In this document: positions 1 to 11,719 of the stretch, in pieces
How positions within the stretch are numbered: position 1 is the first letter of the stretch
Layout of the letters: every line of letters starts with the position of its first letter
NCBI GenBank assembly: GCA_006538405.1
Contig: BJKQ01000006.1
Span: 1,325,001-1,389,000, forward strand
Reading direction: 5' to 3'
DNA from: Hansfordia pulvinata
Taxonomy: Eukaryota; Ascomycota; Sordariomycetes; Xylariales
Length of the DNA stretch: 64,000 nt
The notes under the pieces: generated by a model
Databases searched by the model: none
Told to the model about the DNA's origin: nothing
Seen by the model: the letters and a program-made list of their open reading frames with translations, nothing else
Made by a program: the position numbers and the translations under genes

Positions 1-196
1 GAGTCTAAAGACATGCCTTCCGGGCGCTCTGGGGCTCTGCAGTGTCCGTGTCTGCCGAAGGCTGTTTGGGCTCGGCGTCATCGACGACCATGTGATCGTT
101 GCCAGCGACCTGATCGGCGGGGGCAGCTGGGGTCTGGTCTGCAGGGGCGCTGCCCTGTGACAGGGTCGACAGGCCCGGGATCTGAAATGAAGACAT
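1..196 (-). CDS. 5' end of an unidentified gene, cut by the window edge
   Basis: An ATG at 196-194 opens 63 codons reading leftward, beginning MSSFQIPGLSTL and continuing with a Pro/Ala/Asp-rich, disordered acidic stretch. A TAG appears at 7-5. The bases just before it (AAG|GCATGT) could be a GC-type intron donor, so the gene probably continues outside the window. The N-terminal IPGL and acidic linker recall fungal snoRNP assembly factor Naf1, but this rests on memory of the family start and is weak. It is divergent from ALG9 with about 610 bases between the two start codons. Confidence 0.4.
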
Positions 197-810
197 ATTG
201 ACTGGCCCGGGAGGAAGTGCAGGGCGCCCAGTGAAGAGGGCTTCAAGCCAGCAGGGCCGGATGGAATGTGCAATATGGGTAGAGGCCGGGATAAGAAGCG
301 CTGGTCGTCAGACGTGTGAGGTAGTCAACCCCGGCGGTGGCTGTGATGGGTCCAACGCAGTGCGCTTGCGCAGTGACTATGATGCGTGAAAGAGACGCAG
401 GCGTCCGTTGTTGAGTCTGCTCTTGCGCGGATCTGATACTCACAAGGTTATCTGTTGAGATGAGAGCCGAGGGCGGGTTGCGCTGCTCGCTGAGGAACCG
501 GCGCAAAGACGTCGCGAATCGAGAAAAATAAAGTGGACCTCGAGCGCTATGTGGCTGCGGCGACGAGAGGACGGTTTCGATATCGATAAGCCTCGACGGC
601 CAATGACCTCACTTACGGATCTCCCCGTCCAGTACGGGAGAGTCGACCGTTTTCTTCTCCAAGCTCCGTTCCGTCTGCTGCGTGCGTGCGTGCAAGTCAC
701 CCATAGCTGCTGCGCGTCCGTGTCGAGCTCTCGAAACCTCACCACATCGGATCTTGAACACTGGCAGGCATCGCGAAGCTGCCATCCCCCAAAGACCACC
801 ACCGCCCAAG
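197..810. other. Divergent intergenic region
   Basis: This shared upstream region separates the leftward gene starting at 196 from ALG9 starting at 811. The last 100 bases before ALG9 are CA/CCA-rich, as in fungal leaders. I see no convincing coding sequence or repeat here. Confidence 0.5.
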
Positions 811-2853
811 ATGGCCCCGCCCGCCACTCCCGAGCAGAGCGCCCAGTTTGTGCATCCCACGGCGTCCCACGCGAAGAAGAAGTTGGTCCTGCCCTGCTCC
901 GCCCCCGATCGCCCGCGTCAGGGCCGCCCGCTGACACTGCCTCGCACCGTTGAAGAGCCTCGGCCGCCTTTGGCATCCCGCCCATCAAGGCCTTCTATGT
1001 CTTCCTCGCGGTCAACCTCCTCGCAGCCCTCTTCGCCCCCATCCAGGACTGCGACGAGACCTTCAACTACTGGGAGCCCACCCACTACCTGTCCCACGGC
1101 TACGGCCTGCAGACGTGGGAGTATTCGCCCGAGTACGCCATCCGCAGTTGGTTCTACGTCCTCCTGCACGCCGTCGCCGGCAACGTCCGCCGCATCCTGC
1201 CCCAGTCTACAAAGGTAATGCAGACCTCGCCCTCGCTCCCCTGCCCTGCCCTGCCCTGCGCGCCCCGGCGGCCTGCTGACTAGGCCCCCGTCAGGTCGCC
1301 GAGTTCTACTTTATCCGCTATGTCCTGGCCTTCGTCTGCTCCCTCTGCCAGGTCATCCTATTCAGGTCCATCAGCCTGGCCATGAACGCGCGCATGGGCA
1401 TCTTCTTCATGCTGGCCACCGTCGCGTCCCCCGGCAGCTTCCACGCCGGCGCCGCGTTCCTGCCGTCGAGCTTCGCCATGTACGCCTCCATGCTGGGGCC
1501 GCGGCCTTCATCGACTGGAGGGGCGGCCTGAAGACCTCCGCGGGCATCTGGTGGTTCGCCGTCGGCGGCATCCTCGGCTGGCCCTTCGCGGCGGCCCTGG
1601 CCACCCCTTCCTGCTGGAGGAGGTCGTCTTTGCCTTCGCCAGCGACCGCGAGGGCTTCCGCGGCGCCGTCTCCCGCGTCGCCCGCGGCGGCGCGGCCGCC
1701 CTCCTTCTCCTGGTGAGTCGGCGCGGGGTCCCGCTCCCCCAACCTTCGCTCTCCCCTTGTTGCTTACACACTCGGACAACAGGTCGTGGACGCCCTGATC
1801 AACGGCGTCTTCTATCGCAAGCTGGAGAGCGTGGCCTGGAACATTGTGGCCTACAACATCTTCTCCTCCACCGGCGGCCCGAACCTGTACGGCACGGAGC
1901 CGTGGACCTTCTACTTCCGCAACCTCGCCATCAACTTCAACATCTGGTTCGTCCTGGCGCTGCTGTCCCTGCCGCTGTTCCTCGCACAGAAGGCCCTGTC
2001 GTCCAGGGAGCGCGGCTTCCAGTCCGGCATGCGCACCGTCGTCTTCCTGGCCCCCTTCTACCTGTGGCTGGCCATCTTCACCCTCCAGCCCCACAAGGAG
2101 GAGAGGTTCATGTACCCGGCCTACCCCTTCGTCGCGCTCAACGCCGCCATGGCGTTCCACATTGTCCTGTCCGCCGTCGGGACCTCGGACCCCAAGACCC
2201 TGGCCGGCAGGATCCCCGTCAAGCTCAAGCTGTTCTCCGTCCTGTCCGTGGTGCTGCTCTCCGTCGCCCTGGGCGCCGCGCGCATCGCCGGCGTCTGCAC
2301 GGCCTACTCCGCGCCGCTCCAGGTCTACGAGGCCCTCGGGACCGGCTTCGCCGACAGCGCCGGCGCCGGCGCCGGCAGCGAGGGCGACAGCGTCTGCCTC
2401 GGCAAGGAGTGGTACCGGTTCCCGAGCTCCTACTTCCTGCCGCGGGGCATGCGCGCCAAGTTCGTCCGGTCCGAGTTCCGCGGCCTCCTCCCGGGCGAGT
2501 TCGCCGAGGCCCGCGCCGGGCACGGCTTCCGCAGCGGGACCTGGCTGCACCCCGAGGGCATGAACGACCGCAACGAGGAGGACCCCGGCAAGTATGTCGA
2601 CATCGACCAGTGTTCGTTTTTGGTTGACACCCAGTACCCGGAGAGCGAGGCCCCTCTGGCCCCGAACGAGCCCGACTACATCGCCGACGAAGAGAATTGG
2701 GACGTGCTGAAGTGCGAGTCCTTCCTCGATGCGGGCAACACTCATGTCCTGGCCAGGGTTCTCTGGGTGCCGAACTTGAAGATCGTCCCGGAGAAGTTCA
2801 GAAGGAGATGGGGCCGCCACTGTCTGCTGCAGAAGAAGAAGCAACAGACCTGA
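811..2853 (+). CDS. ALG9: Alpha-1,2-mannosyltransferase Alg9, with three apparent frameshifts
   Basis: Alg9 is an ER multi-pass GT22 enzyme that adds alpha-1,2 mannoses to the lumenal dolichol-linked oligosaccharide. The family signature is clear near the N-terminus: QDCDETFNYWEPTHYLSHG followed by LQTWEYSPEYAIRSW, and later FYRKLESVAWNIVAYNIFSS and HKEERFMYPAYPF. Exons are 811-1214, 1295-1712 and 1783-2853, with introns GTAATG..CAG and GTGAGT..CAG. The reading frame slips three times, each by one missing base: at the T-run near 969-971, the GGGG at 1495-1498 and the CCCC at 1604-1607. With one base restored at each site the exon phases agree and the protein is about 631 residues, normal for the family. 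I read these as sequencing errors rather than decay because the rest is well conserved. Start chosen at 811 (CCCAAGATGG context). Confidence 0.9.
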
Positions 2854-3234
2854 GCCGAGCTGCCATCTGTGTAATATCAAAGCCATGGCTGAATTTAAAC
2901 CATCTCGCGCATTGATGCCACCGCGCAAATAATCACATTATACATCCAAAAGTCCTGCTTGAAGTGCAACGCTGGTATCTATTTTTCACAGAAACTCCGC
3001 TGATCGAAAAAAAAAAAAAATGTTACAAAATCATCGCATCCCGCCATCTTCAGTGCGCGGACTGCTCATAGCAACTTGGCTTGCAATATGTCGCCTCGCT
3101 GTTCCGACAGCAGAATGCGCCGAGAAAACTCCGCCATAACCCTTACCTGAAAGAAAACCGCGCTTCGCACAAACATTACCGATACCCTCCGAAACCGCAA
3201 GCTCAAGCCTTGAGAGCCTGGCGCATGTAGATAG
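2854..3234. other. Convergent intergenic region
   Basis: This is the 3' flank shared by ALG9 and the leftward MFS transporter. It contains a run of 14 A near 3007-3020. No gene seen. Confidence 0.5.
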
Positions 3235-5285
3235 TCACTCTTCAAAGCGCGTGAAGCTTCGAATCCTTTGTCCACCGGCGGAACTGCTTGCCAAAGGGAT
3301 GAAGACGACGAGGCCGAGAATCGATATGCCCACGGTCAGAGCCATGATCATCATTAGAGGCTCGATGTAGCCGCGAGTGGCGGCCCATTGGTTGAAGTAG
3401 AAAATCATGCCGAACTGAAACAGTCCGAATCGATTTGGAAATTGGTCAGCAACGAGAGACGAATGTTGTCACTCGATTGGGCAACTGAACAGAACAAGAA
3501 GGGAAGAAAAAAGACAACAACTGACCCCAAAGGTATTCTTGAACACAGTAGCGGCAATCATAATCTCCCCCGGCAGCGCCTTGTACGAGTCGACGGCGTA
3601 GCTGATGGCGACAGCGGGGATACCGACGGCCTGGGCGCCGACGAAGGTGTAGCCCACGATGACGGTGGCCTCCCAGGGCCAGCTGCGCTGGTAGCCGACG
3701 GCGGTAACGACGAGGCCGACCAGGCACAGGCCCACGTAGGGGATGAGGGCGGGCAGGCGCATCTCGGCCTCGAGGACGCCCCCGTTGCGGCGGGCGCGGC
3801 GCAGCGAGACCCAGTCGGCCAAGGGCCCCCCGATGACGAGGGCCAGTGCGGAGCCGGCAACGAACGCGAAGTTGACGTAGCCTATGGCGTCGGCGCCAAA
3901 GAGATAAGGGGGCGCGCCGAAGACCTGCGCTTGCGTCAGGTTGAGCGCCAGCAGCGCGTTGCAGGCGAAGCCCATTGTCCAGCCGGCCCATAGAACGATC
4001 GGGTAGCACATGATTTGCACGGGGGCGACGACGTCGCGGAGTGCCGACCGCCACCCGCTGCTGCTCCCGCTCGTGATGCTCCGCGGTGCCATGAGCTTGA
4101 ACTGCTGCATTGAGGGCTTGCCGTGCGTGATGCGAGCGGCGGTGGTCGCCGTCGTCGCCACCGCCGTGTCCGGAACCTCGGCCGCGTAGGCCGCTGCCCC
4201 TGAGGCCTCCTTGGGCTCAGTGGTGGTGGGCGATTCCTCCGCGGCCGTGAGGGACGATGAGCGGGTGGGCTGCTTGGGGTACGCTACCTGGGGAGCTGGG
4301 CGGTGGTACTTGGTCTCTGGGTGCGCGGCTATGATGAATAGAAGGCTCCCCTGGATCCGGTCAGCAGAGAGGCTCTGACGGAAGACGCTCACATGTATTT
4401 AGGGGCTGGGGCGACTCACAATTTGTAGGATGGTGCATATCCAGAACTGTCACGCGGCGTCAGTGATCAGAATTCAAGAGGTCTTCGGGTCAATGAAGGG
4501 GAGGAATGTGAGCCGACTTACAAACCACCTCCAGCCGAGCTGCGAGGCCGCGGCGCCTGCAATGATAGGTCCGATGTACAGTCCCATGAAATAGGCCCAG
4601 CTACCGCGAAGAGGACTGATTAGCAAATGCGGGAACGTGGTAGGTGCGATGAGAATCAGATCATCCCGCCCCCCCGGACTTACAAGTAGAGGGCCATGCT
4701 GCGGCCCCGCTGGTGGACGAAGAGCAGGTCGGCGACGACCATGGGCATCATGCTCTCGTTGGCGGCGGCGCCGAGGCCCGAGACGACGCGGGCGGCGATG
4801 AAGGAGGGGAAGGAGGTGACGAGGGCCTGCCAGACGTTGGCGGCGACGCAGACGAGGGAGCAGGCGACGAGGACGGGGCGGCGGCCGAGCAGGTTGGCGA
4901 GGGGCACGACGAGGAAGTTGGCGTAGCCGAGGGTGATGGCGGCGGCGCCGAACAGCATGTTGACCTCGGGCAGGGAGCGGCGGAACTCGGCCTCGAAGAT
5001 GAGCGTCATGGGGGCGATGGCCAGCGGCGTCATGATGCTGATGAAGACGAACAGCGCCTGGTTGCCGATCACCGTCGCCTTCCACGCCGGCGACCAGTTG
5101 AGCGGGTCGGACGGGTCCTGCGTCGGCTGCGGCACCAGCACCACGTTATCATTGTTCTGGCCATTTCTGTTGTTGTTGTTGTTGTTGCCACTACTGTTGC
5201 CGTGGGGCCCGTTCTCGTGGCTGTCAAAGATGATCTCCGTCCCTGGGATGATGTCGATGCCGGACCCGGGCCGTGGGGACTCCAT
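3235..5285 (-). CDS. Major facilitator superfamily transporter, DHA1-like
   Basis: A predicted 575-residue plasma-membrane transporter. Five exons read leftward: 4684-5285, 4522-4615, 4420-4446 (27 bases), 3526-4350 and 3235-3414. All phases agree. Donors are GTAAGT or GTGAGT except the last, GTCAGT. The N-terminus is hydrophilic with an Asn-rich tract (codons for NNNNNN and similar), then DPSDPLNWSPAWK, the usual lead-in to helix 1 in fungal drug/polyamine-type MFS proteins. The loop 2-3 motif appears as LGRRPVLVACS, and the helix-4 Arg motif region as FIAARVVSGLGAAANESMM. The central cytoplasmic loop is long. The C-terminal half has GYVNFAFVAGSALALVIGGPLADW and ends near helix 12 with GLVVFIPLA. 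Substrate cannot be told from sequence. Start is the first in-frame ATG with a good N-terminus. Confidence 0.88.
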
Positions 5286-7055
5286 GATGAGGAGAGGGCT
5301 GGCGCTCGTGTAGGTGTTGGGTAGGTACCTTAGATGTAGATAGACCTTCAAGCGACGGAGGGAAAGGAATGCTCGCACTCGTCCAAGGCTGGCCGGGTCT
5401 GACGAAGATGGGGAGACGCGGAGGGGGTTGAGGGGAGAGGGGGTGGGCAGAAGAGATGTCTCTCGAATATATGCTTGTGGGTGAGGTAATGTTGTTTATT
5501 GGGCACCTGCCTTACCTACATTTAGGTAACCTCTCAATAACCGACGCGGCAGACGGCTCCTATTGGATGAAGAGCCCCGGTCTTTGCTTCTTGATTCCAT
5601 AATCAAAGGACTCTATAGTCTCGTGGGAGCCGACTTCCGAGTTTAACAACTCGGTGGCCCGTCCTGGGCTCCACGGCAAGGCTTTTACTCGGGAAGCAGC
5701 TAAGACAGACGTGCTTTAGAAGGCGCCTAGACGCTCGCTGACCGCATTGAGAGACACGAGGATGACTAGTACTTGCCCCCAAAGACAACGATTAGGAAAC
5801 TCCCAGTTTTGTGATTGCCTGTGGCGTGGCGTGGTGCGGTCAATGTCAGCCGGCAGTTTGAGGAAATGTCTCGAAGAGTGACTGGCACTCGCAGTATGTA
5901 GATTAGGTACCTAATGCAGGGATGACTGATGGGGGCGCCGACCCCACGATGTCTGGTCCGCCCGACCTGACCACCAGAAACCCTGCTTGCTTTTGCGGCA
6001 GCCCGTGGCCTGTCTGACAGCCAATGCCCCGTTGTGCACCAGTCAGCCTCGGACATCGCGGCACGTCGGATGTCCGGAGGGTGTCCGGGGTAGTCCGAAA
6101 GCCACTGCGTCGCGTGCCACTAACCCCCCTAGAACTAACCTGTGTAACTCCTATGCCGTAGGGCATGTGCCACGGGACAAGGCTGGGGCCAGAGAGTATA
6201 GTGTCCTTCCGAACTAACTACTCCGTGAAGATGAGATCCCCTTGCTATCGCATGACAGATGGGGAAGCCCGGAAAGTAGATCGCGGCGCCGTCGCGGCGT
6301 TTCCCACGAGCGTGTGCGCCGTTGCTGTGTGCGCCCTGAGCTTGCCGGCAACAGCGACTACTAACTAGGTAAGCAATGGTGCACTTCTGCAGCAGCTGGA
6401 TCTCTGATTCGAGTTGATGGGCAGCCGTGTGTCGATAGGGCAGGCAATGTGATGTGTGTCGTTGCATATCATGCGCTTCTCTGTGCATCACCCACATCCC
6501 CAGCCTTACCGAGTCTACGCCCTCGGCGTTGAAGGACATCGCCGTGTCTTGGCCTCCCCCGCACCGGGAGGCTGTGGCGCACTCATTCAAGTCCGCTGCC
6601 CGAGACATGCGAGAAGGTGGAAGTCAGACGAGAAATCAGACGAGAAATCGAAAGGCCCACGCAGGCGGTCTGAAGGCCAGACCGTGAACTCTTTTTGAAA
6701 TTCTATTTTCATCTACTAGCCATGCACGCCTGCATTTCGCTGACGTGATCGGGCTTCTGCCTCGTCTACTCGCTGACTGACAAAGTCGCAGGTTGTCGAC
6801 TGCGCGCCTGCATACACGCGATGGACAGTCACAGCCCGGGAAGCAGGGAGGGCAGGTGTGCTGGCTTGGGATACATCTATACCGCTCGTAGCAGCGTTGA
6901 AACTTCTATATGCCGACGGGCAGGCACCCCGACTCGACCGAGGTCTCTGTCTCTCTCTTGGCGCTGAGCTCATCCCTAGGGTCCTGCCCCTTCCCACATG
7001 TACTTACTCGCATACCCCTCTATCTGGGTAGGTAGGTGTTGGGGAATGGACTACC
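5286..7055. other. Intergenic region, no gene seen
   Basis: About 1.8 kb with only short ORFs that lack splice logic or recognisable motifs. It contains several TACCTA/TAGGTA-type words (for example near 5326, 5515-5530 and 7026-7036) like those scattered through other intergenic regions here. The part next to 5285 is the MFS promoter. Confidence 0.5.
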
Positions 7056-8648
7056 TTAATAGCCCAGCTCGCGGTTGATCTGGTTGATGGGCGCCTCGCC
7101 GACCGCCAGCTTCCCCAGGTTGTACTCGACAATGTCCAGCACGCGAGAGACATGCTTGGTGCTCTTCCAGCTGACGTGCGACGTGACGAAGATGTTGGGC
7201 GCCTTCCACAGCGGGTCGTCGCTGGGCAGGGGCTCCGGGTCGGTGACGTCGAGCGCGGCGCCGCGGACCTTGCCGGACTCGAGCGCCTCGATCAGCGCGC
7301 CCTGGTCGATGTGCCCGCCCCGCGCGATGTTGGCGACGAACGCCTTCTTGGTCCGGCCCAGGATCTCAAACTGCTCGCCCGACAGGATGTGGCGCGTCTC
7401 CGGGGTCAGGGGCAGCGTGAGGACCAGCAGGTCTAGGTCCTGCGCCAGGAACTCGTTGACGGCCTCGCGCGTGCTGCCGTGGAACCACTTGGACGGTAGC
7501 AGGCCGTCCGGGTCGCCCGTCCCCGCCACCACGAAGCTGTCGTCCTTCCGCCGCTCTGGCGTCGACTTCTCGCTGCGCGTGAACGCGTACACGTCCATGC
7601 CCATCGACTTGGCCACGCGCGCGACCTGCCGCCCGATGGCGCCGTACCCGAGCACGCCGCTGTTTGTAGTCGCCTGTCAGCTTCGGCACTGTTTGGTGTG
7701 AAGCACCGTTAAGGAGAAACGAAAAGGGGAGGTAGGGGAAGACAGAAATAAAGAAAGAAACGGACGAAAAAAGAAAACAATAAAAAAATACGGATAGGAA
7801 TAACTCACAGCCTGCAGGTTGTCCCGTCCTGAACCTGGAGGTGCCATAATTTGTCCGACGACCCAACCTCCATCAGCTTCCTCTGCTCCTGGAAATGGTG
7901 GGAATGCGAAAGCCACGCGCCTATTACCCACTGTAATTTCGCTGCAGGTCAGCCAAAAGGTCCGGTCCAGGTTCCGGGCCCCAAGGGTCTTGTTCGCGCC
8001 CCTCCCGACCGGCTGGCGGCTGATAAGGCGGCAGGGGTTGGGGAGGAAGGGGGTGGGCGGGGCTGTTTCTCTTCACACCAAAAATGGAGGCTCGTTTTCT
8101 TTGTGGCCACAGGGGTCGCTCCGGTGCCCCGGGAGCAAACCCCGTGGTGCTACTGCGACGGGCTGTCCCGCGGCGCACGCTGATCGGCTGGTGATATGCC
8201 TTGGGTAGAACACAACTTACTTCTGCGATTTGAGGGCTGGATGGTTGTGGAGTGGTTAGAATGAGGATTCGAGGGGCCGCGTAGAGCGGAAGACTCACGC
8301 ATGGATGCCGTTGGCTGTGGAGAAGGTAATGTGCTTCTTGTGGTACAGTTCGTGCTTCACAAAAAGGTCGGCGCCGGCGGAGGCGAGCTGGACGAAGCGC
8401 AGCTTGTCGAGGTTGGCGCCGTCGGGGGGCGGGAAGATGGTGGAGAGGATGGTGGCGCCGTCCCAGTCGCGGGGGTCGGTCTCGTTGGGCCAGACGAAGC
8501 TGCCGTCGTCCTTGAGACCGTTGATCCATTTGATCTCGGCGCCCGGGTGGCGCGCCTGGAAGCGCTCGATCCAGGCATCGTCGCGCGCCGAGGGCAGGAA
8601 GACGACCAGCTTGTCGTTGCTGTCGAGGGGGCGGAGGTCGGCGGCCAT
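7056..8648 (-). CDS. D-isomer-specific 2-hydroxyacid dehydrogenase
   Basis: An NAD(P)-dependent oxidoreductase of the D-2-hydroxyacid dehydrogenase family (glyoxylate/hydroxypyruvate reductase or D-mandelate dehydrogenase type), 363 residues. Exons read leftward: 8299-8648, 8221-8236 (16 bases), 7809-7930 and 7056-7659. The second intron is 290 bases, the others 62 and 149. The Rossmann motif GYGAIG is at about residues 167-172 in LGYGAIGRQVARVAK. The catalytic Arg is in ANIARGG, the Glu in DVTDPEPLP and the His in TSHVSW, where the usual TPH is TSH. The segment before the Rossmann motif (HSHHFQEQRKLMEVGSSDK) reads well through the exon 3 join. Substrate is not deducible. A TATATAA lies about 220 bases upstream. 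Confidence 0.9.
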
Positions 8649-8668
8649 GACGGCTGTCTCTGGCTGCC

Positions 8669-8695
8669 GTGTCGTGTCGTGTCGTGCCGTGTCTT
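8669..8695. repeat. TCGTG pentamer microsatellite
   Basis: A short tandem run based on CGTGT, just upstream of the dehydrogenase start codon. Similar CGTGT/ACACG runs occur near 20970 and 21770-21788, also in gene leaders. Confidence 0.6.
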
Positions 8696-8868
8696 GTCCT
8701 TTGGTTCTCGAGAGGGCGAAGAGTGGAGGGGGGCGGAGTGGAGGGAGCAGAAAGCCGTTCCAGCCAGTCAGTCGATCAGTCAGGAGTCAAGGTGTAGTAG
8801 GTTCTTGGGTCTGGAGGACGGGAGAGGTCTTTGGGCGCGGCCGGTGGTCGAAGTGAAGACGCCGGCGT

Positions 8869-8875
8869 TATATAA
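8869..8875 (-). promoter_or_regulatory. Possible TATA box of the 2-hydroxyacid dehydrogenase gene
   Basis: TATATAA reads on the minus strand about 220 bases upstream of the ATG at 8648. Position and orientation suit a core promoter with a leader of roughly 150-190 bases. No experimental support. Confidence 0.35.
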
Positions 8876-10819
8876 GCGCACCACCTCAGTTACCGGCCGA
8901 GAGAGTACGAGCACCGTAGGAGGCAGGTAGGCGTGGAGGTAAAAAAAGGGATTCGGATATAAGAAGCGAAGCTGGGTACCCGTAGTCGCGGGCGCGCGAG
9001 ATAAGCTGCCACGTTTCGGGAGGCCCGGAGCGAGGGCCCTGACCTGATCAGATCCTTGCCGACTGCTGCGCACCCGACGCCGGCAGCGCGGGACATGCAT
9101 CCCTCAGCCATTCATTCGCTGCCTGCAGGGCTGAAGAGGACAGGATCTCGGGGCTATCCTGCCTGCTTGTGGCCGCTGCTGGCGCCGACGCGAACGGCCC
9201 TGGCACGCCTGGGCGCTGATGAGTGATCCTTGGTGGGGGTGGACGTTATGGACTTACCTAAAATACGTGTAAGCTAAGAAAACGGCCCATCCATACCCGA
9301 CCTCAGCTCCTGCGCACCAATGCAGTCGACGGTACTCGTACATTATTGATATACGAGTACTCATACCCAGCTACTCAGAGTACGCCAGGAAGTCGAGTCA
9401 TACGCGAATGGTCAATGGACGAGACGAACGGGGGGGACTGAAACCAACATGATTTGACTGGTCTTTCTGCCAGATCCAGGTGGTGCCCGGTTGCGTTGTC
9501 AAGGGGTATCTATGGAAGATACCTCCACTACCTTACACACCTCCACGGCATGTACCTAACTTACAGGTGCGTACCTATCTGCCTGAGGTCGGGATTGAGT
9601 CTCGCGACCATGGCGAAGCACTGGCCCCTTCGGTGCCTACCAGGCGTGCCAGGACAAATCAGGCTGAGCTGAGAGCAAGGGGCGCGTTTCGCCTGACTCC
9701 ACATTCATGGGTCGAACGAGCCGCAATCCCGTGCGTGAGCGGCATAACATGACGTCCCCGGGATGCCCGGAAGCACTCCCTCCCACCTCGGCCGACTGTC
9801 TGCCAAAATTCGGAGGTACCGTCACAATCGACGCGAGGTACATGCAGTAAAATAAGCAAGTCCAGTACCCAATGGACCTGCTTATAAGGTACCCCCAAGC
9901 ATGCAAATGCATTGGATCACACTGCTGGAAGGGCCTCACTGCTGGAAGGGCGTATTCCTCCCCGACTCGCGACCTCCCTTCCCCTCGCATGTCGCATCTC
10001 GAACCCCGCTACAACGAGCACCTTATCACGAGTAAGTACTGACATACAGATAGGGCCAAATGGGAACGGGAAAGGTGGCAGGAGAGGCGACTGCTGCATC
10101 TTTTCGTCCGGTGCCCTTGATACGATACGGTACCTTAGGTAACTAGAAGGTAAGAGCGGGCCGGCAGTTAGGCAAGCCGCCAAGCAAGCCGCCGCTTGCT
10201 GTTTTGTACTCATCCAAACGACTGATAGCGTCCTTGTCGTGATTCACGCAACCAGGGGCTTTGGGTGGCGGGGGACTGACGAACCTTACGCGTAGCTGTT
10301 TCTGGGGCCCGTCCGAGACCCTCCCTCCTAGGTGGTTGGGAATTTGAAATAAGTCAGTCATCGTGGCGTCCGTATGGCACTTCCAAGCAGGGTCTATTCT
10401 CCAATGGCGACCACCCACACATGGTGACGCTTCTACCAACACACCTCGGAGACTTTCGAGCAACATGCCTGTATATTCGAGCCTTACGCGTCGGCCGTGG
10501 CGGGCTTGGGGCAACGCAGGTACATTTGGGGGCTCACTCACGTGTGTTCTGAAGCCAGCAGCACGAATGCTTCGCTCATAGCACGCCATGGCTTTCAAGT
10601 GGCTACCGGAGCCTCGCACTCTCCATTTGGATCTCTGAAGATGAGTTTGAATGGGTACCTTACCTTGGGTGTGTTAATATGCATTGCCTGGCGCCGAGAG
10701 ATCGGACAGATAGATGCTGTCTTGCACCTTGACAGCTTGCCCTTCGATTATTAATGGCAGATGGGGCGGACTTTGCGGGATTCTACCGAGACGGGACTCT
10801 GCAACCACGTGCAGACCTG

Positions 10820-10833
10820 TACGAGTACTCGTA
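10820..10833. repeat. 14-bp perfect palindrome TACGAGTACTCGTA
   Basis: Two copies of the octamer TACTCGTA/TACGAGTA overlap head to head to give a perfect palindrome. The same 14-mer recurs at 40182-40195, and its 12-bp core at 27855-27866. Confidence 0.75.
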
Positions 10834-11719
10834 AGCCAGACCTCGAATGCCGGCAGGGGGTTGGTCAGCACCAGCCCTACCGCCGGCTCTCCCATGCCTT
10901 CCGATTCGCCAGCAGAGAGAGAGAGAGAGACAAAGGAGAGAGCCTCGACCGGATGGCCGGTCGGTGGCTTGATGTGTTTCACGGTGGATTTCTGATGGAT
11001 GGATCTGACAGCTTACGAGTATTGCGAGCTGACTACCACCTACGGACGGATAGGTAATCAGCGCCACGCCACGGGCAGTCAGTGGCCAAATGACAAGCAC
11101 GATTGACTCGCGAAGCACGCACTCTGCACCACTCCTCCATCTGGCGCCTGACGACCCGACGGAATTTTTGCTGTACCAGTGCTTTCGTCGCGGTTGCATA
11201 GGCGCGTTTCTTGCTCTGGTGAGCGGCCGCGGCACAGTGCGATGCGAAAGAACCGTGTTCGTCATGTCTTCCGAGGTGCCGGAGCGAGGTCGTATCATCA
11301 CGGCGAAGGAGAAGACAGCACATTTCTAACAAGCCTCTGCCGGTCTCGAGAGTGACGACTGGTCCCCCGCGCCAAAGAACCCGGAGGCGTCATCATACAA
11401 ACACCGCCTACGTCGCGGCCCGCCTGGTTAGCGCGCGCGCGCGCGGGTGTGCGCCAGACGCGGCTCACCACTCTGGCAAGCCCGTCTTCGTTGACGTCAC
11501 TGGCCACCGGGCACGTCCAGAGGGGCCGGCCAGTGGAATCTAGGCTAGGAGGCACCCTCTGTCTCTGTACAATGTTGCCGCTGCGCGCCATTGGTGAACT
11601 TCCGGTGCACATGTTCCGAACATTTGACTGCAAGTGCGTTTGAATCCAACTACGAGTAAACCGATAGACGCTGTGGTACGCTCGACTCGCTGGGAATCAT
11701 CTCAACACCTCGCCCTGAC

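Larger units (their letters stand above)
8649..11719. other. Long intergenic region with dispersed palindromic motifs
   Basis: About 3 kb between divergent genes. No ORF shows a recognisable protein or a coherent exon series. TACTCGTA/TACGAGTA occurs at 9333, 9352, 10820 (as a 14-bp palindrome), 11014 and 11651. TACCTTAGGTA occurs at 10131. A GAGA run lies near 10914-10930. Confidence 0.5.

Noticed and set aside
1318..2928. 536-codon ORF on the minus strand opposite ALG9
   Set aside because: It is antisense to a conserved coding region, rich in Gly/Arg/Ala from GC-rich codon shadow, uses no clear start and has no domain.
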